A DNA stretch of 64,000 nt. Source: an uncultured Verrucomicrobia subdivision 3 bacterium. Lineage in GTDB: Bacteria; Verrucomicrobiota; Verrucomicrobiae; Limisphaerales; UBA11358. The position numbers and the translations under genes were made by a program. The DNA lies in contig CAIXPZ010000076.1 of assembly GCA_903921455.1 (NCBI GenBank), forward strand, positions 1 to 64,000, in the 5' to 3' direction. The notes below the pieces were generated by a model. The model was not told the DNA's origin. It saw nothing but the letters and a program-made list of their open reading frames with translations, and made no database searches. Below, piece after piece: positions 19,392 through 27,291 of this stretch (position 1 is the stretch's first letter; the number at the start of each line of letters is the position of its first letter).

Positions 19392-19580
19392 GGAACGCGC
19401 GGATTCCTCATCGGAACCGGCAGATGCCTCGTGGGAACGGAGACGTTCCTCATGGGAACGCATGGATTCCTGACGGGAACGCGGACGTTCCTGACGGGAA
19501 TTGGCAGGTTCCTCGTCGGAACGCGTCCATTCCTCATCGGAACGCTGGGGTACCAAGTGGGAACGCGTGGATTCCGGCTC
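19392..19580. repeat. 21-bp degenerate tandem repeat tract 1 (9 units)
   Basis: Nine consecutive units of exactly 21 nt, each starting GGAA and most with TTCC at position 13-16, for example ggaacgcggacgttcctgacg. Each unit thus has its own small dyad (GGAA...TTCC). The spacing is exact while the inner bases vary. All three frames on the minus strand stay open through it. One gives heptads of the form x-x-R-S-x-E-E, another N-x-x-V-P-x-R. Reading on the plus strand gives G-T-x-x-F-L-x. No start with a convincing ribosome site decides between them. Confidence 0.92.
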
Positions 19581-19692
19581 CGCTTTGGGGAATTCCGAAG
19601 CCCATCCTGCCGACCCGCAGCCCGCATTATTGCTTGAAAATGCCGTATTTACTGGGGTTTCGGCGAAAACAAAAGAATTCGCCGGACGGCGC

Positions 19693-20058
19693 TCAACGTT
19701 TTGGACGGAAACATTCACCGTGGTCATTTAACCACTTCAGCCGGCCATGGGATATGCAACAATAATTGCACCCCAGGCACTGCTCCGGCCAGCCCGCCAC
19801 GCGCTGTTCCGCCCGCGCGGTCAAGACACTGCCCTTGAGGCCGAACGCGCGCCCGATGCGTTGGGCGGTTTCGACGCGGGCCAGCGACCGGTTCGTTTCG
19901 AGGGCGGCGATGCCCTGACGCCGGAGGCCGGAGATTTTCGCCAATTTGGTTTGCGACCAACCGCGTCGGAGCCGTTCCTCGCGGATGATGCCGCCCAAAG
20001 CGAAACAGACCGGCTCGCGAATACCCCGCGGCAGCGGTTCGAATTTTCCCTTGGCCAT
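19693..20058 (-). CDS. XRE-family DNA-binding regulator with Cys-rich tail
   Basis: A 121-aa protein. Residues about 22-80 form a HTH_3/XRE helix-turn-helix: GGIIREERLRRGWSQTKLAK, then ISGLRRQGIAALE. The C-terminal part has CLGCNYCCISHGRLKWLN followed by one more Cys in GECFRP, a C-x2-C-x2-CC...C pattern that could bind a metal. A good ribosome site (GGAGGGA) precedes the ATG. It is the first gene of a same-strand set: xre, repeat tract 1, 121-aa gene, 208-aa gene. It is a natural candidate to regulate that set, perhaps by binding the repeats; this is inference. Confidence 0.82.
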   Translation of the reverse strand: MAKGKFEPLPRGIREPVCFALGGIIREERLRRGWSQTKLAKISGLRRQGIAALETNRSLARVETAQRIGRAFGLKGSVLTARAEQRVAGWPEQCLGCNYCCISHGRLKWLNDHGECFRPKR

Positions 20059-20085
20059 AAAGTCCCTCCCGTTCAGTTCAAGGTT

Positions 20086-23000
20086 TTAGTTATTTGGTAA
20101 GACCACATCTTTCCATTCGTGCACCCGAATGGAGCGCGTGCCGATGATGAATTTCGCCACGTCGGCCAGCGGAACGGGAAAGATAAATTGCACCACACGC
20201 ACGCCGGTCGCGCGCACCACGCCTGTGCCATCACTCTGTCCGCCAGCTACAATGCCGCGCCAAACCAACGTCCGCCCGTCACGGGTGACGGCCACGGCGG
20301 ACATTTGGCGGTCAGGCAAGGCGGCGGCATCGTAGGAAAATCCGATAAATGCCCAACCGTATTTGGGGTCCTCCCCGACAATGTTGAGCATACCCTCGCC
20401 CTCCAAAGGCATCATCCCCCGGAAATCAGACGGCACCTCCTTGGTGTTTTCCAGCGGGCCGAGGCTATAGCGCATCCGCACCGTGACACGACCAGGCGGG
20501 TTAGACCCGCTTAAGTCATAGGCTTTGCTGAAGGTCTTGGTGCGCCAGGCCAATTGCCCGTGTCCCGTGCGCGCGAAACCGCTCCCCTCATTTCCGCGTG
20601 CGCTGGGCGGAATAACGTGGCCATTCACGTCCAGCAACGCCACGTCGTCCAGACTGTCTTCATCAAAGAGCGGATGCGAGAACCACAGGTGCAAGAAACG
20701 CGGTTCGGGCGAGAGCGCAGGGCTGCCAACCTTGCAACCGCCAGGGAAAACGGTCTTGAGCCATTTCAATTCCGTCGCATCCGTCACCCGCGAGCCGTCG
20801 GGATGCCGCGGTGCGCCAGAGTGGTCGTTTTGCCATTCATCCTGCCACGCGAGAAATTGCAGCTTGGGCGGCTCGGCTAGCAATGCAGGCGCGATGGCGG
20901 GATTGGTTTTGGCTGTGCCACCGTTTTGCACCAGCTTGTAGCGGAGTTTCACGCCGCGCGGGTTCTCGGTGAAGCCGGTGATTTGCAGAATTCCCATGCC
21001 GCCTTCGCGGGTTTTGAAAATATACGTTTTGGGCAATTCACCCACGCCACTGATTAATCGATTTTCAAATGCAGGCTTTAAATTGGCGCAGTGCTGTATC
21101 ACCTGTTTGGTATCTGCCTCATTCCAATCAGAACTAGTTACCTCGTATGCCCATGTTCCATACGAGCAGAAAAGACCGTTTAGAGTCACCTGGTGGCTAT
21201 TGGTGCCGTCTGAATTCATCGTTATCCAGTTCCTAATTCTGTCTCCGATGACATCTACCCCCATTTTATTATAAAACTTGTCACAAGTTCCCCCGGATAA
21301 TTCGTCCCAGTTTGTGGTTAACGAGGCAATCGGAGCTAGCGACACAAATCGTCCCGAATCTAAATCCAGAGCCGAGTTTGTGCCGGGTGATTCCAGATTC
21401 ACCACCCGTTCCATTACCGGGCCGAAGGAAAGATTTTGGCTGGCTGGCCTGGACACTGCCGGAGGCGCGGTTTTTACCTGATCACGCAGCGTAAACATCG
21501 GGAGATAAAGTGAAATCAAGGAAAACACCAGCAGGAGAATGAGGGCTAGGAAAACAAACACGCCCCACGCAGCAAACAGGATTCGACTGGCGAATTTATG
21601 CAGCGCCCAGCAGAGGACCGCATCCAGCACCAGCACCACCGGCACCAGCAAATAGCCACCAGACTGAATCAATTGCGCCAAGTGAAGGATAAACAGCGTT
21701 GCTCCCGGCAACTTGACGCCAAAGCCGGCGAATATCTCTTTAAAGTGCGGCACAATGGTCATGCAGAAAACCACCAGCGCTAAAAACCCGATGCCGTGCA
21801 GCACAATGACCACCGCCAACCAGCCACGCGATTTTTGTTTAGTAGGAGCCGACGTGCGGAGGCTCTGACTTCCAGCCTTTTCAGTTTGAGAATCGTCACT
21901 TCGGCTGGTGTTTGGATTGGCTAGGCGTTTTTTACGCAAGTGGAGAAGGAAATCCACCGAGGTGACAAGCGGGAGCACAATAAACAGCGACACCCAGAAA
22001 TTCCATTCAGGACTGCCTACCTTTTCTAAAAGCACCAAAAGAACGAGGACGAATATCCAAAGTCCCCAAATCGCATTAAGGACTCGCCCAGGACGATACG
22101 ATGGCAACGATGTGAGTTTTGACTGGCCTCCTTTGGCCTGGATTTGAGCCTCCTCACGTCGGCTGCTACCGGGCGGCGTTATGCCAGCAATTCCTGCTTT
22201 GCGGTAGCGGAAAAGTATTTCCACCAACAAAAGCAGTGGAAGCTGGGGTAAAACCGACATGCAGAAATTCCATGCTGGACTACCGATATTTTTGGTGACC
22301 ACCAAAGCCAGAACGACGAAAGCCCAAATCCGAATGGCAATTAGCCAAACCGGCCCTGGCATGAAGCGGGTGTCCAACCCCGGCGCTCCAGGAGAAAATA
22401 ATCCTCTGAACCAGCTTTCCGCCTTCTGCTTTCCGTTTTCAGTTTGAGCGGACTCATGTCGGCTCCTACCCGGTGGAGTTGCCACAATCGTTTCCACCAG
22501 CGTCTTCACGTCGCTGACTTGCTGGTAGCGGAGGGCGGGGTTCTTTTCCAGGGCGCGCAGGACGATTTCGTCGAGGCGCACGTCAATCTGGACTTTGGCC
22601 GAGGGCGGCAACAGCCGCTTGCCGGGGAGTTCGCCGGTGAGCATCTGGTAAAACACCACGCCCAGCGCGTAGATGTCCGCGCGGTGATCCACCTCGCCCG
22701 GCGCTTGGATTTGTTCGGGCGACATGTATTGCGGCGTGCCCATGACTTTGCCCGCGTCGGTGAGAACCGGAGACCCCACACCCGGCTTCGCCACCCTCTC
22801 CCCGTCGGACGGGGTGAGGGACGGGGTGAGGGGCGCGTCATTGGCAATTATCTTCGCCAATCCGAAATCCGCCACCTTGACGCGCCCGCGCCGGTCCAGG
22901 AGGAGGTTCTCCGGCTTGATGTCGCGGTGGACGATGCCCTGGTCGTGCGCATATTGCAGCGCGTCGCAGATCTGCGGCACGATGGCCAGCGCCTCGCGCG

Positions 23001-23574
23001 CGGACACGCGGCTGCCGGCGAGCAGCTGCCGCAGGTTCACGCCGTCCACAAATTCCATGAGGAAGAAATAGAGGCTGCCCTCACCCGGCCTGCGGCCACC
23101 CTCTCCCATCGGATGGGAGAGGGACGGGGTGATGGTTGTTGTCGCGCCAAGGGTATTTTGCACCTGACCGAACTCATACAGGGTGACGATGCCGGGGTGG
23201 TTGAGTTTGGCGAGCGCCTTGGCCTCGCGGGCGAAACGCTCGGCGAACGCCAGATCGTCGCCGATGCCGGGCGGCAGGATTTTCAGCGCGACGATGCGGT
23301 CGAGCTGTTTCTGCCGCGCCCGGTAAACCGCGCCCATGCCGCCCTTGCCGATGAGCTCGAGGATTTCCAGCTGGGGAAAGAGCGGGGCGAGTTCGGCGAT
23401 GGCTGGCGGCACGAACGTCTTTTGCCGGGCGTCGGTGACGGTGTCCGCCGCCGCGCCGGCCTGCAGCAGGCAGGCGGGGCAAAGCCCGGCGAGCGCGCCG
23501 CTGGGAAGGGGCGTGCCGCAGTGCGGGCAGTGATTGGCGTCAGGCATCGGCGGGTCCATTTTTACCGGGTCCAT
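20086..23574 (-). CDS. Membrane Ser/Thr protein kinase with zinc ribbon and embedded repeats
   Basis: A 1162-aa Hanks-type kinase. A zinc ribbon (CPHCG...CPAC, about residues 16-36) precedes the kinase domain (about 70-370): P-loop GKGGMGAVY, Lys in VALKIL, catalytic HRDIKPEN (about 216-223), DFG (about 236-238), and substrate-binding segment GTPQYMSPEQ. Several hydrophobic segments follow (about 400-740), including two similar units sharing GSPxWNF, then a large extracytoplasmic C-terminal region. Palindromic DNA elements are inserted in frame in the N-lobe and the activation segment, and a different dispersed element occurs in the linkers. The ligand and targets are unknown. ATG 23574 is used; GTG 23580 is the alternative. 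Confidence 0.88.
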   Translation of the reverse strand: MDPVKMDPPMPDANHCPHCGTPLPSGALAGLCPACLLQAGAAADTVTDARQKTFVPPAIAELAPLFPQLEILELIGKGGMGAVYRARQKQLDRIVALKILPPGIGDDLAFAERFAREAKALAKLNHPGIVTLYEFGQVQNTLGATTTITPSLSHPMGEGGRRPGEGSLYFFLMEFVDGVNLRQLLAGSRVSAREALAIVPQICDALQYAHDQGIVHRDIKPENLLLDRRGRVKVADFGLAKIIANDAPLTPSLTPSDGERVAKPGVGSPVLTDAGKVMGTPQYMSPEQIQAPGEVDHRADIYALGVVFYQMLTGELPGKRLLPPSAKVQIDVRLDEIVLRALEKNPALRYQQVSDVKTLVETIVATPPGRSRHESAQTENGKQKAESWFRGLFSPGAPGLDTRFMPGPVWLIAIRIWAFVVLALVVTKNIGSPAWNFCMSVLPQLPLLLLVEILFRYRKAGIAGITPPGSSRREEAQIQAKGGQSKLTSLPSYRPGRVLNAIWGLWIFVLVLLVLLEKVGSPEWNFWVSLFIVLPLVTSVDFLLHLRKKRLANPNTSRSDDSQTEKAGSQSLRTSAPTKQKSRGWLAVVIVLHGIGFLALVVFCMTIVPHFKEIFAGFGVKLPGATLFILHLAQLIQSGGYLLVPVVLVLDAVLCWALHKFASRILFAAWGVFVFLALILLLVFSLISLYLPMFTLRDQVKTAPPAVSRPASQNLSFGPVMERVVNLESPGTNSALDLDSGRFVSLAPIASLTTNWDELSGGTCDKFYNKMGVDVIGDRIRNWITMNSDGTNSHQVTLNGLFCSYGTWAYEVTSSDWNEADTKQVIQHCANLKPAFENRLISGVGELPKTYIFKTREGGMGILQITGFTENPRGVKLRYKLVQNGGTAKTNPAIAPALLAEPPKLQFLAWQDEWQNDHSGAPRHPDGSRVTDATELKWLKTVFPGGCKVGSPALSPEPRFLHLWFSHPLFDEDSLDDVALLDVNGHVIPPSARGNEGSGFARTGHGQLAWRTKTFSKAYDLSGSNPPGRVTVRMRYSLGPLENTKEVPSDFRGMMPLEGEGMLNIVGEDPKYGWAFIGFSYDAAALPDRQMSAVAVTRDGRTLVWRGIVAGGQSDGTGVVRATGVRVVQFIFPVPLADVAKFIIGTRSIRVHEWKDVVLPNN
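22794..22820. repeat. Palindromic element inside kinase activation segment
   Basis: Arms ccctctccccgtc and gacggggtgaggg around a central G, with one internal mismatch. The flanks (CACCCGGCTTCGCCA before, ACGGGGTGAGG after) match the second element at 23099-23123, so both belong to one family. It adds in-frame codons between the DFG and SPE motifs. Confidence 0.88.
23099..23123. repeat. Palindromic element inside kinase N-lobe
   Basis: A perfect palindrome of two 12-nt arms (ccctctcccatc / gatgggagaggg) around one G, with conserved flanks (CACCCGGCCTGCGGCCA before, ACGGGGTGATGG after). In the protein it adds a Gly/Arg/Pro-rich loop just before the hinge segment YFFLMEFVDG. Confidence 0.9.
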
Positions 23575-23640
23575 GCCCACTTCAGAAGCAAATCCGGCGG
23601 GACGTTACCGGAAAAATGCTGAAACCACGAAAACGCGCGC

Positions 23641-24009
23641 TCAACTCACGAGCCGCAGGCAAAGCGGATACCGGTAGAACCCGCCTTCGGAGGCTTTGAC
23701 GGCGGCGACAATGGGCAACACCAGGGCCATGACCATCAACGCCAATAGCAGCGGGAACCCGATGATGATCATGGTCAAAACGACGGCGCAGATGCCGTAA
23801 ATAAACAACGACAGGTGAAAGTTCAGCGATTCGCGGGCGTGGGCGGCGATTTTTTCCGACTCCCCCTTTTTCACCAGATAAATGATGAGCGGAAAAATCA
23901 GCCCCACCCCGAGAAACAGCGACAGGTGGCAAAGGATGATCAGCAATTTTTCGTTATTGTCCGGCGGGGCGACCGGCGGCGGGGCGATCAAGGGCGGCGG
24001 GTTTTCCAT
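23641..24009 (-). CDS. DUF4870/Tic20-like small membrane protein
   Basis: A 122-aa protein with a Pro-rich start and three hydrophobic segments (about residues 23-45, 58-80 and 84-105). The segments KLLIILCHLSLFLG and HARESLNFHLSLFIYGI match the DUF4870 family, a Tic20-like fold. The ATG at 24009 is preferred; the frame extends to a TTG at 24021. Function is unknown in bacteria. Confidence 0.8.
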   Translation of the reverse strand: MENPPPLIAPPPVAPPDNNEKLLIILCHLSLFLGVGLIFPLIIYLVKKGESEKIAAHARESLNFHLSLFIYGICAVVLTMIIIGFPLLLALMVMALVLPIVAAVKASEGGFYRYPLCLRLVS

Positions 24010-24069
24010 CGGCGAAGGCAAGCAAAGCCGTCCGCTTTCGGCAAGTATTATTCCGCGCGACGGCCAAAT

Positions 24070-24966
24070 TCAGCGCAGCTTGAAGCCGCCTTGAAAAATC
24101 ACTTCCGCCGCCACGACGATGAGGAACACCGCCCCCACCAGCGCGTTCAGGCGGAAGAAGGCGTTGTTGATCCAGTTCAAGCTGCGGCGGCGCGCGATCC
24201 AGTGCTCCAGCACGAGGCAGCCGACGATGATCAGCCAGCCGATGACATACGCGATACGGAACCGGCACAGCAGCCCGAAGCCGAGCAGCACGCCGCACAT
24301 CGCCATGTGCGAGAGAAACGCGGCGGCCAGCGCATTCTGCGGGCCCCACGCCACGACGAGCGAGCGCAGGCCGTGCGACTTGTCGAACTCGTAATCCTGC
24401 AGCGCGTAAATGATGTCGAACCCGATGAGCCACAGCACAACGGCGAGCGCGAGCAGGGTCATCTGCAGGATTTCCCAGCCGGAAACCTCCGTGCCGCGCA
24501 CCGCCAGCCACGCCCCGATGGGCGCGAGCGCCAGGGCGATGCCGAGAAAGACATGCGTGTAATCCGTGAACCGCTTCGTCAGCGAATAGAAACACACCAG
24601 CACCAGCACCACCGGCGAAAAATAAAAGCAGACCGGATTCAAGAACCAGCTCGCCGCGACAAAGCCCGCGCCGGAAAGCCCGCACAGCAGGATGGCGCTC
24701 GCCAGCGAGATCTGCCCGCTCGGCAGGTGCCGGTTTTTCGTGCGCGGATTCAGCGCATCAAACTTGCGGTCGACGATGCGGTTGAACGCCATCGCGCACG
24801 TCCGCGCCCCGACCATCGCCGCCAGGATCAGCCCGAACACGCGCCAACCCGGCCAGCCGCGATGGTCCCGCGCGGCCACGAGCATCGCCGCCAGCGCGAA
24901 CGGCAGCGCAAACACCGTGTGCGAGAAGCGCACGAAGGAACCCCATTTCTTAAGCGTTGAAATCAT
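24070..24966 (-). CDS. ubiA: UbiA-family prenyltransferase
   Basis: A 298-aa integral membrane enzyme that attaches a polyprenyl chain to an aromatic acid in quinone synthesis. Both Asp-rich motifs are visible: NRIVDRKFDALNPRTKNR (NxxxDxxxD) and DIIYALQDYEFDKSHGLRSL. About eight hydrophobic segments are present. The next gene on the same strand is UbiX. In organisms with menaquinone made by the futalosine route, UbiA- and UbiX-like proteins serve as MqnP and a prenyl-FMN supplier. Whether the product is ubiquinone or menaquinone cannot be told here. Confidence 0.9.
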   Translation of the reverse strand: MISTLKKWGSFVRFSHTVFALPFALAAMLVAARDHRGWPGWRVFGLILAAMVGARTCAMAFNRIVDRKFDALNPRTKNRHLPSGQISLASAILLCGLSGAGFVAASWFLNPVCFYFSPVVLVLVCFYSLTKRFTDYTHVFLGIALALAPIGAWLAVRGTEVSGWEILQMTLLALAVVLWLIGFDIIYALQDYEFDKSHGLRSLVVAWGPQNALAAAFLSHMAMCGVLLGFGLLCRFRIAYVIGWLIIVGCLVLEHWIARRRSLNWINNAFFRLNALVGAVFLIVVAAEVIFQGGFKLR

Positions 24967-24976
24967 CTTTGTATTG

Positions 24977-25043
24977 GCCACAGAGCCACGGAGGGCAGAG
25001 AGAAAATAGTGTGCTGACTCTGTGTTCTCTGTGCCCCGGTGGC
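24977..25043. repeat. Imperfect intergenic palindrome between ubiX and ubiA
   Basis: Left arm begins gccacagagccacgg and right arm ends gccccggtggc; both are variants of a purine-rich CACAGAG sequence. It fills nearly the whole gap between the two genes and resembles the other CCAC...GTGG palindromes of this window. Confidence 0.5.
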
Positions 25044-25047
25044 GAAT

Positions 25048-25605
25048 CTATTCTTTTTCCTCAATCCAGCGCGGAGCCAGTTTATTTCTGACACCGAGGT
25101 GGTCCAGCACGCGGGCGACGACGGTGTCCACCAGCTCCACGACGGTTTTCGCGCCGGAATAAAAACTCGGATTCGCCGGGATCAGCGTCACGCCGGCGAG
25201 CAGCAGCAGTTCCATGTTCTTCACATGAATCAGGCTCAACGGCGTTTCGCGCGGCACCAGAATCAATTTCTTTTTCTCCTTCAGCACCACGTCGGCGGCG
25301 CGGAGCAGGACATCCTCGCTGTAACCGTGCGCGATGCGCCCCATCGTGCCCATCGTGCAGGGGATGACCACCATCACGTCCGGCGGATTCGAGCCGCTGG
25401 CGAACGGGGCGTTCATGCTTTTCAGGCCGTGCGGCTTGACGCCGGCGGGAAATTTCAACCCGTCCGGCAGTTCCTCCGCGACGACCTGCTGCGCGTAGTT
25501 GCTCAGCACGACGTGAATTTCGTGCTGCTGCGGATCGAGATTGTCCAGCAACCGCTGCGCATACAGCGCGCCGCTGGCTCCGGTGATGGCAACAAGAATT
25601 TTCAC
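25048..25605 (-). CDS. ubiX: UbiX-type flavin prenyltransferase
   Basis: A 185-aa flavoprotein that makes prenylated FMN, the cofactor of UbiD-type decarboxylases. It opens with the FMN-binding KILVAITGASGALYAQRLL, and has IPCTMGTMGRIAHGYSEDVL and the VPRETPLSLIHVKNMELL segment. The start is a GTG at 25605, since no ATG fits the family start. It lies upstream of ubiA on the same strand. A partner UbiD is not in the window. Confidence 0.92.
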   Translation of the reverse strand: MKILVAITGASGALYAQRLLDNLDPQQHEIHVVLSNYAQQVVAEELPDGLKFPAGVKPHGLKSMNAPFASGSNPPDVMVVIPCTMGTMGRIAHGYSEDVLLRAADVVLKEKKKLILVPRETPLSLIHVKNMELLLLAGVTLIPANPSFYSGAKTVVELVDTVVARVLDHLGVRNKLAPRWIEEKE

Positions 25606-25762
25606 TGGCGAAAATAATGGCTGAATCCAGCCCGGCAAACAAGCCGCACGGGAACCAAAGGCGCAAGGGGGCTCCCGGCATGCGCGGACGCCCAATCCGC
25701 CAAAATTGCCAGCGCGAATCGAAACAGCTTGAGTCCGCATTTTGCTTCCGCACAATTGGCGC

Positions 25763-26860
25763 GTGTTCAAATTTGCGGGAATCATCTGCGGCATAGGTCT
25801 GTTGCTCCTGGCCGGCTGCACCAGCACGTATCAAAATGCGGAGCCGCCGCCGCGCGAATGGTCGGTGCCCAATGCCGCGGCCCAGCCCACGCCGGCCAAA
25901 ACAAATCGGCCGGTGGTTAAAATCATCCCGGCGCCGGTATGGCACACGAATCCGCCGCCGAAGATTTCCCCGGCCGCGCCCATCCTGACCTGGACTTCGC
26001 TCGACCGCTGGGCGAAGGAAAACCAGCTCGCCGCGCCCCACAAAGTCCCGAACTCACCGGTGGCCAGCTACGCCATACACTCGCCGCGCGGCACACTGGT
26101 TTTGGAGATCGGCAGCCGCGACGCCTTCTGGCAGGGCGTGAACCTGCACCTCGGCTTTGCGCCGGAGATCATTGACGACCAGGTTTTCATCTACGGCCTC
26201 GACCTGCAAAAGAATGTGGAGCCGCTGCTGCTCGGTGAACCGACCGCGTTCGGCACCAACCGCGTCATCGTGATTGATCCCGGCCACGGCGGCATCAATG
26301 GCGGCACCATCTGTGTCCTCGACGGCCGGGCCGAAAAGGAGTTTACCCTCGACTGGGCGCGGCGCATCGGCCACCGGCTCGCCACGAATGGCTGGACAGT
26401 TTTCCTCACGCGCACCAACGACGCGGACATCGCGCTCTCGAATCGCGTGGCCTTCGCCGAAGGGCATCACGCCAGCCTGTTCATCAGCCTGCACTTCAAT
26501 TCGTCCGCCCCCGACCGCAAGCAGGCCGGCCTGGAAACCTATTGTCTCACGCCGACCGGCATGCCCTCGACGCTCACCCGCGGCTTCAGCGATCTGTGGA
26601 CGGATCATTTTCCCAACAACACTTTTGACGAGGCAAATCTAAAGCTCGCCCTCCAGTTGCAAAGCGCTTTGCTCCATGCGACCGGTGAGGAGGATCGCGG
26701 CGTCCGGCGCGCGCGGTTCATGGGCGTGCTGCAGGGCCAGCGGCGGCCGGCCATCTTGATCGAGGGCGGCTACCTCTCCAACCCGCACGAGGCGGCGAAA
26801 ATTGAAAGCGCCGAGTTCCGGGAGAAACTGGCCGAGGCCGTCGCCACGGCGTTGCGGTGA
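25763..26860 (+). CDS. N-acetylmuramoyl-L-alanine amidase, lipoprotein
   Basis: A 365-aa peptidoglycan amidase cutting the bond between N-acetylmuramate and L-Ala. The N-terminus is a lipoprotein signal ending LLLLAGC. After a Pro-rich linker comes an accessory domain, then the Amidase_3 domain with zinc ligands in VIDPGHGGINGGT, a Glu in the following helix (EKEFTLDWA), His in LFISLHFNS, and a final Glu in LIEGGYLSNP. The GTG at 25763 is preferred over the upstream TTG because it sits directly before the signal sequence. It likely acts in cell separation or wall turnover at an outer or inner membrane anchor. Confidence 0.9.
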   Translation: MFKFAGIICGIGLLLLAGCTSTYQNAEPPPREWSVPNAAAQPTPAKTNRPVVKIIPAPVWHTNPPPKISPAAPILTWTSLDRWAKENQLAAPHKVPNSPVASYAIHSPRGTLVLEIGSRDAFWQGVNLHLGFAPEIIDDQVFIYGLDLQKNVEPLLLGEPTAFGTNRVIVIDPGHGGINGGTICVLDGRAEKEFTLDWARRIGHRLATNGWTVFLTRTNDADIALSNRVAFAEGHHASLFISLHFNSSAPDRKQAGLETYCLTPTGMPSTLTRGFSDLWTDHFPNNTFDEANLKLALQLQSALLHATGEEDRGVRRARFMGVLQGQRRPAILIEGGYLSNPHEAAKIESAEFREKLAEAVATALR

Positions 26861-26895
26861 AACGAGGATGGAGCATCGAGAATGGAGGATAGCAT

Positions 26896-27282
26896 ATGCC
26901 GCTCATCAAAAGTTTTCGTGATTTAAATGTCTATCAGGCCGCACGGGCGGAGGCGCAGAAGATTTATTTGCGCAGCCGCAGTTTTCCCGCTGAAGAAAAA
27001 TATTCATTGACCGACCAGATCCGTCGCTCTTCCCGGGCGGTCAAGGCGATGCTTGCCGAAGCGTGGGCGCGCCGTCGCTACCGCGCCGTGTTCATCAACA
27101 AAATTGACGAAGCGCTCGGCGAAGCCACGGAAACGCAGTCGTGGCTTGATGACTGCCTGGATTGCGGCTACATCTCCGCCGACGAATTCAAACACATGAA
27201 CGCCGCCTGGCAAAGCATTGGAGCCATGCTCAACAAAATGATGGTCCGGGCGGATGATTTCTGCGGAAAGTCAGAAAATTAA
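26896..27282 (+). CDS. Four-helix-bundle protein (S23 / TIGR02436 family)
   Basis: A 128-aa helical protein opening FRDLNVYQAARAEAQKIY and containing LTDQIRRSSRAVKAMLAEAW, both hallmarks of the family first seen as the 23S rRNA intervening-sequence protein. Members form pentamers or tetramers of four-helix bundles; the biological role is not established. A strong ribosome site (GGAGGA) lies just before the ATG. It is here as an ordinary gene, not within an rRNA gene. Confidence 0.88.
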   Translation: MPLIKSFRDLNVYQAARAEAQKIYLRSRSFPAEEKYSLTDQIRRSSRAVKAMLAEAWARRRYRAVFINKIDEALGEATETQSWLDDCLDCGYISADEFKHMNAAWQSIGAMLNKMMVRADDFCGKSEN

Positions 27283-27291
27283 CCGACGCCC

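Noticed and set aside
19392..19580. CRISPR array
   Set aside because: Units are 21 nt without identical repeats and unique spacers, and there are no cas genes.
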